A model generated the notes under the pieces. The model was not told the DNA's origin and did no database searches. It was given only the letters and a program-made list of their open reading frames with translations. A DNA stretch of 64,000 nt from Bacteroidaceae bacterium (lineage in GTDB: Bacteria; Bacteroidota; Bacteroidia; Bacteroidales; Bacteroidaceae), in assembly GCA_017559845.1 (NCBI GenBank), contig JAFYQQ010000004.1:41232-105231 (forward strand), in the 5' to 3' direction. Positions 17,472-25,685 of the stretch are shown in pieces. How positions within the stretch are numbered: position 1 is the first letter of the stretch; the number at the start of each line of letters is the position of its first letter. The position numbers were made by a program, and so were the translations under genes.

Positions 17472-18941
17472 ATGAAAACTCGTTTCTTTTTTCTCCAGCT
17501 CTTGCTGCTGTCCCTGTTCCCTGTTTTACTCCATGCCCAGAAGTGGACCTCTGTTGACGACTCCACATTGGTGGAACACGAGCGCATCAGACGTTCCGAC
17601 TACAAAGTGTACATCTCCACCGACAGGCACCGACAGGACTGGAAAGAAATCAAAGTATACGGTGCGTTGGTTTCAAACATTGAGCACCGTGATAAAAACA
17701 GTGAGGATACTTTAGGCACGGAACGCACTTTGATGGGGTTTGCCATGTTTCAGCATACTTTTAAAAAGCCGGTTCATGTACGCGTACATAGACAAGGAAC
17801 AGCCTTCGGACATGCTGAAATCCGCCCTTCGCATTTTAAAATTCCTTATGAGCGAATAAATTCCCGTACGATAGAGTTTACAATTAAATCACCAGACCAG
17901 AGAGTTTCTGTAGAATTTGACAATGATCGTGATCACAATCTTTTCATCATTCCGGATCGTCCGTTTCCTGCAAACGATTGCCACACAACTGGTCACTTCA
18001 AATATTATGGTCCCGGAGAACATGAAGCCGGTTTTATACGCCTTAAAAGTAATGACACTCTTTTCGTTGATGCCGGTGCGGTGGTTTATGGACAGATAGA
18101 GGCGTTTAATGCCAATAACATAACCATCATGGGGCATGGCATAATTTGTGGCAGTAAGACCATTCATGATTTCATAAGCCGCAAGTCCATGATTTATATG
18201 CATCATTGCAGCAATGTACATGTAGAAGGTGTCATGTTCCGCGGTTCTCCGTCGTGGACCTTGAATTTTAGTCTCTGTGATTCTGTTTTACTTGACAATA
18301 TCAAACAGATATGCTGGGCACGCAACTCCGATGGAATAGATTTGCTCAATAGTACCCATGTGGTCATCCGCAACAGTTTCTTGCGCAATTATGATGACAA
18401 TATATCGCTCAAGAACTTCCCTGTAAAAGACAACCCCAAAGCCTCGCTCCACCATGTTCTTATGGAAAACTGCATCTTGTGGGCCGATTGCGGACACAAC
18501 TTGCTTGTAGGGCCAGAATCAATTCCTGGAGGCTATATGAGCGACATCACCTTCAGCAACATTCAAATTCTTGAGGGGCGCGAATCTGCTTATCCTTGGC
18601 GAGGAACTTTGGCTGTGATGATCTCGGATGAGGGTGCGTTCCGCAATGTCCTTTTTGAGGATATCATGCTTGACGGCATCCGTGGCGGTCAACTTCTCTC
18701 TGTGGACTATTGTACTTATGTTTCAACAGGGCGTGAAGCCGCTGGCATCACATTCCGCAACATAAACAGTTATAATTGCAGGCACGATTTCATTAGCGAG
18801 ATACGCGGATTGGATGCCAATCATAAAGTGGAAGGTATACATCTGGATAATATCCGTGTGAACGGAATCCGTTTGACCAAAGAAAATCTTTCAGACTATC
18901 TCAATGTGAATTCCTTTGTTGAAGGGTTCTCATTGCGCTGA
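17472..18941 (+). CDS. GH28 family polygalacturonase-like glycosidase
   Basis: 489 residues with a signal peptide (about 1-23, ending HAQ). The body is a right-handed beta-helix with repeated N, I and V ladders. GH28 catalytic blocks are present: NSDGID (Asp287), YDD (Asp308, Asp309) and CGHNLLVG (His342, where Asn follows instead of the usual Gly). The family hydrolyses alpha-galacturonide bonds in pectin, often from the chain end. The classical final Arg-x-Lys motif is not obvious, so substrate may differ. It has its own promoter and an own hairpin downstream, and is not part of the nqr operon. Confidence 0.85.
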   Translation: MKTRFFFLQLLLLSLFPVLLHAQKWTSVDDSTLVEHERIRRSDYKVYISTDRHRQDWKEIKVYGALVSNIEHRDKNSEDTLGTERTLMGFAMFQHTFKKPVHVRVHRQGTAFGHAEIRPSHFKIPYERINSRTIEFTIKSPDQRVSVEFDNDRDHNLFIIPDRPFPANDCHTTGHFKYYGPGEHEAGFIRLKSNDTLFVDAGAVVYGQIEAFNANNITIMGHGIICGSKTIHDFISRKSMIYMHHCSNVHVEGVMFRGSPSWTLNFSLCDSVLLDNIKQICWARNSDGIDLLNSTHVVIRNSFLRNYDDNISLKNFPVKDNPKASLHHVLMENCILWADCGHNLLVGPESIPGGYMSDITFSNIQILEGRESAYPWRGTLAVMISDEGAFRNVLFEDIMLDGIRGGQLLSVDYCTYVSTGREAAGITFRNINSYNCRHDFISEIRGLDANHKVEGIHLDNIRVNGIRLTKENLSDYLNVNSFVEGFSLR

Positions 18942-18973
18942 ATGTCCACGTTTCTTTAAAAGTATAATAGAAT

Positions 18974-19011
18974 ACGGACCGCTATGCCCAGAATGGAGCA
19001 ATACGGTCCGT
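18974..19011. terminator. Bidirectional hairpin between GH28 and SIMPL genes
   Basis: Arms ACGGACCG (18974-18981) and CGGTCCGT (19004-19011) between convergent genes. There is no strong T run on either side. Confidence 0.5.
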
Positions 19012-19063
19012 AAGTGTATCCAATGCTTTGAATCGGCTTATCCAATAAAATCAAAACAGAGTC

Positions 19064-19768
19064 TTAGTCCTCAATGTAATATTCTATGGTAGAGACCACC
19101 CTGATGCGTTTGATGTACGGTGTGTTGCTGTCCCGATTGTCAATGCTGAACTGCCCTTGGCTTGCGCTCCTTATTTTTCCGAGTTTGCTTTCAGAGTCCT
19201 TGGCAAACTTTTCAGCGGTGGCGCGTGCGTTCTTGGTGGATTCCTCTATCATGTCGGGCTTAATCTTGTTCAGTCCTGTAAACTCGTATTTCACGATGTT
19301 TGTTCCGTACTCTTCAGTAACAAGGGCAATGCCCATTTTCATCAGTTCGCTTTGACTCTGCATAATCTTGCGTATCAGTTCCACTTGGCTGCTGGTAACG
19401 GTTATTACGCTTGTGGCCTTGTAGCGGTAGAGTACGTTGTTCTGGTCATAGCTGTCTGCTTGCCGGTCAGATACCTGTATGGCACTTTCGCATATTTCCT
19501 TTTCTGATATGCCTTTTTCCTTTAGAAAGTCAATCACCTTGCGGTTCTTGGTGGCAAGTCGGTCATACATCTCTGCCGGATCGTTGCCCAATTCCTTATA
19601 TACCAGTGGCCATATTACCTTGTCGGCAGGAACTTCACGCTCCGACAATCCCTTTACGGTCACAATCCGGTCGCTTTGAAATGCCGAGGTCAGTCCGTCG
19701 GCAATGCAGGCACCCATTATTATGAGTCCAATGCACAGGATAAGTGCTTCTTTGTTGTAGCTTTTCAT
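19064..19768 (-). CDS. SIMPL (DUF541) domain periplasmic protein
   Basis: 234 residues. The N-terminal hydrophobic segment (8-28) is a signal or anchor. Residues 35-230 match the SIMPL domain, with the typical VTVKGLSEREVPADKV opening and a C-terminal RVVSTIEYYIE strand. Members form oligomeric periplasmic proteins of unclear function; some are linked to stress or signalling. It is 20 bases downstream of the GH16 gene on the same strand, so probably co-transcribed with it, though a functional link is not evident. Confidence 0.85.
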   Translation of the reverse strand: MKSYNKEALILCIGLIIMGACIADGLTSAFQSDRIVTVKGLSEREVPADKVIWPLVYKELGNDPAEMYDRLATKNRKVIDFLKEKGISEKEICESAIQVSDRQADSYDQNNVLYRYKATSVITVTSSQVELIRKIMQSQSELMKMGIALVTEEYGTNIVKYEFTGLNKIKPDMIEESTKNARATAEKFAKDSESKLGKIRSASQGQFSIDNRDSNTPYIKRIRVVSTIEYYIED

Positions 19769-19788
19769 AATCAGTCTTGCTTGTTTCG

Positions 19789-20988
19789 TTAGTGTTGGGT
19801 AAATACACGCACATAATCCACATACATGTTGGAACGGTTGCCGTATCTTTCCAGGTCAATTTGCCATCCGCTGGCGCCACCTATGGCGTAATTGATCAAG
19901 AACACGTGCTTGTTCTCAAACGACATGGCGTTTGTGGCTATGCTGTGAACGGGCAGTCCGTCTCGGTAATATACGGTGCTGTCCTTGTCCACATATACAC
20001 CGTATGTATGGAAGTCCTGGCTCCATGATGTGTCATCCTTGTCTGTCTTTATCAACTTGTCGTCTCCCGGAAGCTGTTTCCCGTTCTCATCCTTCTGCTC
20101 CCAATAATGGGTAGTGGTAAAGTACCCCGTGTTGTTGGGGTTCTTTTCCCCCCATCCGCCATAGGCTTCTATAATATCCAGCTCATCGCCCGGACCGCGA
20201 TGAATATTGGTAATGGTCCAGAAGGCCGGCCATGTGCCAGGGGCAGATTGTGCCATAAAGCGGCATTCCATGTAGAAGGGTGGGGTGACCCAATAACCTT
20301 TTCCGTCCATGTCCACTGGGGCAAGCAGTCCTGTGCTTCCTCTTGTTCCGGGCTTTTTGCGGGCCTGTATAACCAGGTAGCCGTCGCGTAACACAAAAGG
20401 CCCATCTGTATCATCACTCGGGTCACAGAATGGCCATCCGCTGAAGTCGCCGAAGGTGGGCTTGTGTGCGTTCCATCTTGCGCCTCTTCCGTCTTTACTG
20501 ATGGACAGTCCGCGGTCAAAGTCGTCATAGAAGTCAAGTTTCATTCCTTTTGCCACAGCCGGACAATCCTTCGGCATTCCTTTCTCTGTCTTGGCCGTTT
20601 TGGTTGCCGCGTTCCAGAGTTGCAGTTCGTAGATGTCACATTCCTTTTTCGCATTGTCCGCTATGATTTGTATGTTGATGGGACCTGCCGGAAGTTTCTT
20701 GGGATTGAGCGTTACACGTCCTCTCCCTTCGCTATCCAGATTCACCCCTTCGGGCGTAAGAATGTGTTTTCCGCAACGCACCAGTATACGGCTCATGCCC
20801 TTTGCCTGAAAGCTGAGAGGTGTGGCTGTCGTAAGGTCAGCGTGTATTCTCGGAGCTTCCACCTTGATACATTGCACCCATTTTCCTATCTCCGGATGGT
20901 CGGGAAGGTCTTTCAAGTCGGTAATGTCGTAGGCAGATGCCGATAAAGCGAATAACGTCAGTGCATATGTGAAAATTCTTCTTTTCAT
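19789..20988 (-). CDS. GH16 family secreted beta-glucanase-like hydrolase
   Basis: 399 residues with a signal peptide (1-18). An accessory region (20-160) precedes the GH16 jelly-roll. The catalytic block is GDELDIIEAYG with nucleophile Glu269, Asp271 and acid/base Glu274, the E-x-D-x-x-E form of laminarinase-type enzymes. Conserved aromatic stretches WNAHKPTFGDFSGWPF and the final MYVDYVRVFTQ strand fit. It likely cleaves beta-1,3 or mixed-linked glucans, or agar/carrageenan-like galactans; substrate is not decided by sequence. First gene of a two-gene unit. Confidence 0.85.
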   Translation of the reverse strand: MKRRIFTYALTLFALSASAYDITDLKDLPDHPEIGKWVQCIKVEAPRIHADLTTATPLSFQAKGMSRILVRCGKHILTPEGVNLDSEGRGRVTLNPKKLPAGPINIQIIADNAKKECDIYELQLWNAATKTAKTEKGMPKDCPAVAKGMKLDFYDDFDRGLSISKDGRGARWNAHKPTFGDFSGWPFCDPSDDTDGPFVLRDGYLVIQARKKPGTRGSTGLLAPVDMDGKGYWVTPPFYMECRFMAQSAPGTWPAFWTITNIHRGPGDELDIIEAYGGWGEKNPNNTGYFTTTHYWEQKDENGKQLPGDDKLIKTDKDDTSWSQDFHTYGVYVDKDSTVYYRDGLPVHSIATNAMSFENKHVFLINYAIGGASGWQIDLERYGNRSNMYVDYVRVFTQH

Positions 20989-21011
20989 CGTATTTTAGTA
21001 TTAAATCACTG

Positions 21012-21019
21012 CAAAAATA
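21012..21019 (-). promoter_or_regulatory. -7 element TATTTTTG for GH16
   Basis: Minus-strand TATTTTTG about 25 bases before the GH16 start; the -33 region lacks TTTG. Confidence 0.45.
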
Positions 21020-21058
21020 ACTTTTTTTCGTAATATTACATAATTTCTTTTGGGAAAG

Positions 21059-21090
21059 TTTGCGAGTGTCAAAAAAAGTGTGTACTTTTG
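21059..21090 (+). promoter_or_regulatory. Promoter of tRNA-Ser
   Basis: -33 TTTG 21059-21062, spacer 20, -7 TACTTTTG 21083-21090; the tRNA starts 38 bases later. Confidence 0.75.
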
Positions 21091-21128
21091 CATCGCTTTT
21101 CAGAGGAAGAGCCCTCGCGACGAGGTTT

Positions 21129-21213
21129 GGAGAGATGGTAGAGTGGTCGATTACACCGGTCTTGAAAACCGGCGTGCTGAGAGGCACCGGGGGTTCGAAT
21201 CCCTCTCTCTCCG
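21129..21213 (+). tRNA. tRNA-Ser (TGA)
   Basis: 85 bases with long variable arm. Acceptor GGAGAGA pairs with TCTCTCC, discriminator G; anticodon loop CTTGAAA gives TGA, reading UCA codons; T-loop TTCGAAT. CCA is not encoded. Confidence 0.96.
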
Positions 21214-21277
21214 CTCACAGAAAGTATAAATCAAGTGCAAACGAGATTTATACTTTTTTCTTTTTAATACGTTACTA

Positions 21278-21760
21278 ATGATAAAAAAAGCCACCATTGA
21301 AGATTTGGATACAATTCTGCTTTTGATTGACGAAGGCAGAAAAAAGATGATTGCCGAAGGGAATGTAAACCAGTGGAGCGGCGGCCGTCCTTCAAGGGAA
21401 ATGTTCATAAAGGATATCACCGAAGGCGTAAGTCATTTGGTGGTGCTCAATGGCACGCCCGTGGCCACCTTTGCGCTGATTGAAGGTCCCGACCCCACCT
21501 ATGCCCGCATCTATGACGGCGAATGGCAGAACGCCAAACCTTATTTTGTTATTCATCGTGTGGCATCCATGGCTGGTGTGCATGGCATAATGCGTGCCGT
21601 GCTCGACTATGCTTTTACTCTTACCGACACTATACGCATTGATACGCATGAGGATAATCGTACAATGCGTGCCTTGTTGGAAAAATACGGCTTTGTTTAT
21701 TGCGGTGTTATTTTTCTCGAAAATGGAGATTCGCGACTGGCGTTTCAGAAGTCTCTTTGA
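21278..21760 (+). CDS. GNAT family N-acetyltransferase
   Basis: 160 residues, the usual size for a single GNAT domain. Residues 85-110 (IHRVASMAGVHGIMRAVLDYA) take the place of the acetyl-CoA pyrophosphate-binding loop and helix, and IRIDTHEDNRTMRALLEKYGFVYCG is the classical beta6-alpha4-beta7 end. It transfers acetyl from acetyl-CoA to an amine; the acceptor is unknown. It lies 64 bases after tRNA-Ser with no promoter of its own visible, so read-through from the tRNA promoter is possible. Confidence 0.85.
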   Translation: MIKKATIEDLDTILLLIDEGRKKMIAEGNVNQWSGGRPSREMFIKDITEGVSHLVVLNGTPVATFALIEGPDPTYARIYDGEWQNAKPYFVIHRVASMAGVHGIMRAVLDYAFTLTDTIRIDTHEDNRTMRALLEKYGFVYCGVIFLENGDSRLAFQKSL

Positions 21761-22273
21761 TTTTTGGCGGTTAGTAGCGAACTGAGAGCCATGTTTTTTA
21801 GAATTGTCTTTATTTTGTGGTGAAAGTGCCTCTCGTTTTTCTTTTCATCATAGCCGCCAATGAAAATCTTTTACAAAAGGGGGGACTTTGAGAAATTCAG
21901 TTAGAAAGTTGGAAACGCCCAGTTAGGAAAATATTTTTTCGCAACTGGAAAAATATATTTTCTCTGTTGGAAAATTATTTTTTTGCAGTTGGGCAATTTT
22001 TGGCGGCTTTTAAGGTTTGTTTTTGAACTACTTTGGCTGATTTTTGTTCATTTTGGCATTATGTAAGGTTTGGTAGGCAAAAGTAAAAAAGTTTGACATT
22101 GGGTGATGAGTCGTGAGCGAAACACGTTGTGCGTTTCTTCTTTACGGATTCTCACGAACAGGAATAACTTATCCAATAAATCAAATACAGATGCCGATGA
22201 GAAGAATTTGCTGTATATCTGCTTTTTGCATTTGTTTTTGCCCTTAAAATTAGTGAGATTGTCTTTTTATGTC
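21761..22273. other. Gene-free, A/T-homopolymer-rich stretch
   Basis: No credible gene. Between 21895 and 22000 a phrase of the type CAACTGGAAAAATAT or GTTGGAAA recurs four or five times at irregular spacing, with long A and T runs. Confidence 0.5.
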
Positions 22274-22281
22274 TATATTTG
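22274..22281 (+). promoter_or_regulatory. -7 element TATATTTG for the acyltransferase
   Basis: TATATTTG followed by CAAC. It covers the in-frame ATG at 22279, so translation more likely starts at ATG 22315. Confidence 0.55.
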
Positions 22282-22314
22282 CAACATATATCCTATAATA
22301 CCTTATTGATATTT

Positions 22315-23496
22315 ATGTCTGAAAACCAAAATCGAATTGTTTCGTCGGCTTCTTTTGCCGATTCAAAACCCCACTATGAGTTGTTGGACGGTCTGCGCGG
22401 AGCGGCTGCACTGATGGTGGTGTGGTATCATGTGTTCGAAGGATTTGCCTTCGCAGAAGGTAGTGCCATCGATGTCTTCAATCATGGTCATCTGGCCGTG
22501 GATTTCTTCTTCATGCTTTCCGGTTTTGTCATCAGTTATGTCTATGACGACCGCTGGACGGCTCCGGGAGAGAAGCGGCTGACGCTGGGCAACTTCTTCA
22601 AACGCCGCCTCATCCGCCTGCATCCCATGCTGGTGATGGGTATGTTTATCGGCTTCATCACCTTTTTGATTGGTGGCGGTGTGAAGTGGGACGGCACGGA
22701 GACGCCCCTGCCTTGGGTGTTCCTCTGTCTGCTGCTTTCTTTTCTCTTCATCCCAGCCTATTCGGGCGCGGGATATGAGGTGCGCGGAAACGGCGAGATG
22801 TTCCCTCTGAACGGTCCGGCATGGTCGTTGTTCTTTGAATACATCGGCAACATTGTGTATGCGCTTCTTATCCGCCGTCTGTCCAACAAGGCGTTGGCTG
22901 TGTTTGTGGCGCTGGCCGGAGCCGCTTGGGCATGGTTTGCCGTAAGTGACGTGTCTGGCTATGGCATGATTGGTGTGGGATGGGCTGCAGATACGATGAA
23001 CCTCTGCGGCGGTTTCCTGCGCATGATGTTCCCCTTCTCGTTGGGTATGCTGCTGGCGCGTAACTTCAAGCCCGTGAAGGTGCGTGGCGTGTTCTGGCTT
23101 TCGATAGCCGCATTGTTCGGTTTGTTCTCCATTCCCTATGTGCCGGCCGAAGTGCTGCCCGTGGAGGGTGTGTGCATCAACAGTGCGTTTGAGGTGCTGT
23201 GCATTACATTGGTGTTCCCCGTCATCGTATGGCTGGCTGCATCGGGTGTGACAAGCGATGTGGCTTCTACAAAAATCTGCAAGTTCCTGGGCGACATCTC
23301 TTATCCGCTCTACATTGTGCACTATCCCGTGATGTACCTGTTCTATGCGTGGCTCATTGAGACCAAGCAATACACCCTGGCCGAGACATGGCCCGTGGTG
23401 CTGCTGGTGTTTGCCGTCAATCTGAGCGTGGCCTATGCTTGCCTGAAGCTGTATGACGAGCCTGTGCGCCGCTGGTTGTCAAAGTGGGCAAAATAA
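22315..23496 (+). CDS. Acyltransferase family 3 (OafA/YrhL-type) membrane protein
   Basis: 393 residues from ATG 22315; an earlier ATG at 22279 is inside the promoter. About ten membrane helices. The family motif LLDGLRGAAALMVVWYHVFEGF is split around Arg and the catalytic His of WYH near residue 38, and the second block FKRRLIRLHPMLVMG carries the conserved R-x-x-R-x-x-P pattern. Such proteins move acyl groups (often O-acetyl) from the cytoplasm to sugars of surface polysaccharide, peptidoglycan or glycans. There is no neighbouring glycan cluster, so the acceptor is unknown. The next gene is 77 bases downstream with its own promoter. Confidence 0.85.
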   Translation: MSENQNRIVSSASFADSKPHYELLDGLRGAAALMVVWYHVFEGFAFAEGSAIDVFNHGHLAVDFFFMLSGFVISYVYDDRWTAPGEKRLTLGNFFKRRLIRLHPMLVMGMFIGFITFLIGGGVKWDGTETPLPWVFLCLLLSFLFIPAYSGAGYEVRGNGEMFPLNGPAWSLFFEYIGNIVYALLIRRLSNKALAVFVALAGAAWAWFAVSDVSGYGMIGVGWAADTMNLCGGFLRMMFPFSLGMLLARNFKPVKVRGVFWLSIAALFGLFSIPYVPAEVLPVEGVCINSAFEVLCITLVFPVIVWLAASGVTSDVASTKICKFLGDISYPLYIVHYPVMYLFYAWLIETKQYTLAETWPVVLLVFAVNLSVAYACLKLYDEPVRRWLSKWAK

Positions 23497-23524
23497 GGTT
23501 CTGTTTTTTCTCTGATATAAAATA

Positions 23525-23568
23525 AAACCGTATCTTTGTGGCACGTTTTACCATTAAAGATACGGTTT
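23525..23568. repeat. Perfect 13-bp inverted repeat over a promoter
   Basis: AAACCGTATCTTT (23525-23537) and AAAGATACGGTTT (23556-23568), loop 18 bases. The left arm contains the -7 element of the next gene, the right arm ends 5 bases before its ATG. Confidence 0.9.
23531..23538 (+). promoter_or_regulatory. -7 element TATCTTTG for the DUF3784-like gene
   Basis: TATCTTTG; its last base opens the GTG at 23538, which therefore cannot be the start. ATG 23574 is preferred. Confidence 0.6.
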
Positions 23569-23573
23569 CATTT

Positions 23574-23891
23574 ATGCTTGCTCATATTGTCATCAAGGCT
23601 CTCTTCACGTTTATTCCGCTTCTTCTGGCGCTTGTCGTTTTCTTTGGCAAGGGGGATTCCCTGATTGCGGGCTACAACACAGCCAATGAGAAGGAGAAGG
23701 ACAAGTATTATGCGGAACGTCTGCGCAAACTGGTGGGCGGAGTGATGTTTCTTGTGTGTGCCGTCATGTGGTTACCCGATATACTGGGCAAGCCCGACAG
23801 CAAGCAGCTCTATTATGTGGTCACCGCCATCATAGTCATTGCCGCCATTGCCGTGGTTGTTCTGGCCAATACGTGGGCAAAGAAGAAGTAG
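23574..23891 (+). CDS. Small DUF3784-like membrane protein
   Basis: 105 residues from ATG 23574. Three hydrophobic segments (about 4-24, 54-72, 80-100). The loop SLIAGYNTANEKEKDKYYAE with a following RKLVG helix is the signature I associate with DUF3784. Function unknown. The gene is convergent with the sulfatase gene (4 bases between stops) and no terminator fits in the gap, so antisense read-through is likely. Confidence 0.75.
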   Translation: MLAHIVIKALFTFIPLLLALVVFFGKGDSLIAGYNTANEKEKDKYYAERLRKLVGGVMFLVCAVMWLPDILGKPDSKQLYYVVTAIIVIAAIAVVVLANTWAKKK

Positions 23892-23895
23892 CCCC

Positions 23896-25509
23896 TTACC
23901 TCTTCTCACTTTCGCCCGGAAGCGTAATCTTGAACATGCTGCTGGTGGTGTGCTCGCGGCGGATGATGGCGGTCATGCGGTCCACAATCTTGGGGTTTTC
24001 TGCAGCCACGTCATGGTCTTCGTGGAGGTCGGTGGCAAGGTTGTACAGACTGACTTTTCCGTTCTTGACAATCATCTTCCAGTCGGCCATACGCAGCGCC
24101 ATCATGTCGGTTTCGTGGAATTCCCAGTAGAGGAACTCATGTTTCTTCTGCTTCCTGTGCTTTCCTCGCAGGGTATTGGCAAAGGAAATGCCGTCGAACC
24201 GCTGTTCCTCGGTGCTGGCTTTAAGGCTGTATGCATCGCCGTCCAGGCCGGCATAGTCCAGTAAAGTCGGCATTAGGTCGTAGAACGCCAACTGGTGGTC
24301 GTTTACCGTTCCGGCTGGCACATCATGTCCCCAGGCTATAAAAGGAACGCGGATGCCGCCCTCATGTGTGGAGCGCTTTACGCCTTTAAGCAGACCGTCA
24401 CGGTTGAACCAGTCGGGGTCGGCACCGCCTTCTGTGTGCGGGCCGTTGTCCGATGTGAAGATGACCAACGTATTTTCTGCCAATCCCTTCTCTTCCAGTT
24501 TTTGCAGTATTTCGCCCACCTGAGTGTCCAGACGGGTAATCATGGCAGCGAATTGTGCGTGCCGGTTTGCATTCCTGTAGTACCACGAACCGAAACTGCC
24601 GCCAAAGGGACTGTCATCGCCCTGGAATTTGTCGGTATAATGCTGCAGGATGCTGTCGTTTGGCTGCCAAAGTTCGGCATGGGGAAGGGTATAGGTGAAG
24701 ATGCCCAGGAAGGGTTCGCCCTTGTGCTGACGGTCTATCCATTCCAGTGCATAGCGGTGGATTAAGTCGGCCGAGTATTGTGCTCGGTTTTCATAATCGG
24801 GATGTCCGCTACTGACGTCGCGATGGGTGATGTTCTGCTTCAATGTGTCAATGACAACGTGTTGGTCGCCATGCTTTTCCGGGTCGTAACGATTAAGGAA
24901 GTTCGGGTAGTAGGTGTGTGCCTGGAACTGGCAGATGGGGCCATAGTAGCAGTCTATTCCGCGCAGGTTGGGCAGCGATGCCGAGCTGCTTGTTTGCCAT
25001 GTGTCCGTGTCTGTGTTGCCCTCGGCATCCGTCTTGTAGGCGTCGGGGTGCTTCATGTTGTAATAGCCCGCCGCCCACTTGCCGAACATGCCCGTCTTGT
25101 AGCCGGCTTCCTTGAACAGTTCGGGGATGATCTTGTGGGTGTTCTTATAGGGTTCCTGTCCAATGACATCATAGTCGGGGTTCTGCCCGAATGCGTTTTG
25201 CCGAAGGCTTCTCTGCCAATACTCCCGGTTGCCCCTGACATGGACGTGGCCCGTGTGCTGGCCGGTCATGAAGCAGGCACGCGAAGGAGCGCTGACGGGA
25301 CTGCCGGCATAGGCCTGTGTAAAGCGCATGCCCTCTGCTGCCATGCGGTTGAGGTTGGGGGTGGAGACGAGTTTCTGCCCGTAGCAGCCAAGGTCGCCAT
25401 ATCCCATGTCGTCGCACATGATATAGATGATGTTGGGGCGTTGGTGCGCCATTGCGGTTGCGGGGAGGCCTCCGAGCAGAAGGAACAGAATGTCGGGACG
25501 GGTTTTCAT
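23896..25509 (-). CDS. Secreted S1-family sulfatase, serine type
   Basis: 537 residues with signal peptide (1-21). The metal-binding IMCDDMGYGD is followed by the active-site block PVSAPSRACFMTG, where Ser73 (not Cys) begins S-x-P-x-R and would be oxidised to formylglycine by an anaerobic maturase (anSME); none is encoded in the window. GMFGKWAAGYY and IFTSDNGPHTEGGADP are further conserved sulfatase blocks. It removes sulfate esters from glycans such as glycosaminoglycans or algal polysaccharides; the subfamily cannot be set by eye. It has its own consensus promoter. Confidence 0.92.
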   Translation of the reverse strand: MKTRPDILFLLLGGLPATAMAHQRPNIIYIMCDDMGYGDLGCYGQKLVSTPNLNRMAAEGMRFTQAYAGSPVSAPSRACFMTGQHTGHVHVRGNREYWQRSLRQNAFGQNPDYDVIGQEPYKNTHKIIPELFKEAGYKTGMFGKWAAGYYNMKHPDAYKTDAEGNTDTDTWQTSSSASLPNLRGIDCYYGPICQFQAHTYYPNFLNRYDPEKHGDQHVVIDTLKQNITHRDVSSGHPDYENRAQYSADLIHRYALEWIDRQHKGEPFLGIFTYTLPHAELWQPNDSILQHYTDKFQGDDSPFGGSFGSWYYRNANRHAQFAAMITRLDTQVGEILQKLEEKGLAENTLVIFTSDNGPHTEGGADPDWFNRDGLLKGVKRSTHEGGIRVPFIAWGHDVPAGTVNDHQLAFYDLMPTLLDYAGLDGDAYSLKASTEEQRFDGISFANTLRGKHRKQKKHEFLYWEFHETDMMALRMADWKMIVKNGKVSLYNLATDLHEDHDVAAENPKIVDRMTAIIRREHTTSSMFKITLPGESEKR

Positions 25510-25552
25510 GATTTCTATCGTGTAAAATACGTGTTTTTATTCTAATGCGAAG

Positions 25553-25584
25553 CAAAGATACGGGAATTACATTTCACAGGCAAA
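25553..25584 (-). promoter_or_regulatory. Promoter of the sulfatase gene
   Basis: Minus strand: -33 TTTG (25584-25581), spacer 20, -7 TATCTTTG (25560-25553). Confidence 0.75.
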
Positions 25585-25634
25585 TAATGTGTAAATATTA
25601 AGTAGGGAAACGTGTTTTTGTTCCGATTTTTGTG

Positions 25635-25642
25635 TATCTTTG
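25635..25642 (+). promoter_or_regulatory. -7 element TATCTTTG for the GH71/GH99-like gene
   Basis: TGTATCTTTGTGC, 44 bases before the ATG. TTTG-like tracts upstream are at poor spacing. Confidence 0.5.
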
Positions 25643-25685
25643 TGCGCAATAATCGCAACAGAAACCCCTAAATTTTACATAAGAC

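Noticed and set aside
22103..22314. Short gene before the acyltransferase and an early acyltransferase start at 22279
   Set aside because: The frame has no domain, and ATG 22279 lies inside the -7 element.
23538..23573. GTG start for the DUF3784-like gene
   Set aside because: The GTG is the last base of the -7 element onward, so it would not be in the mRNA.
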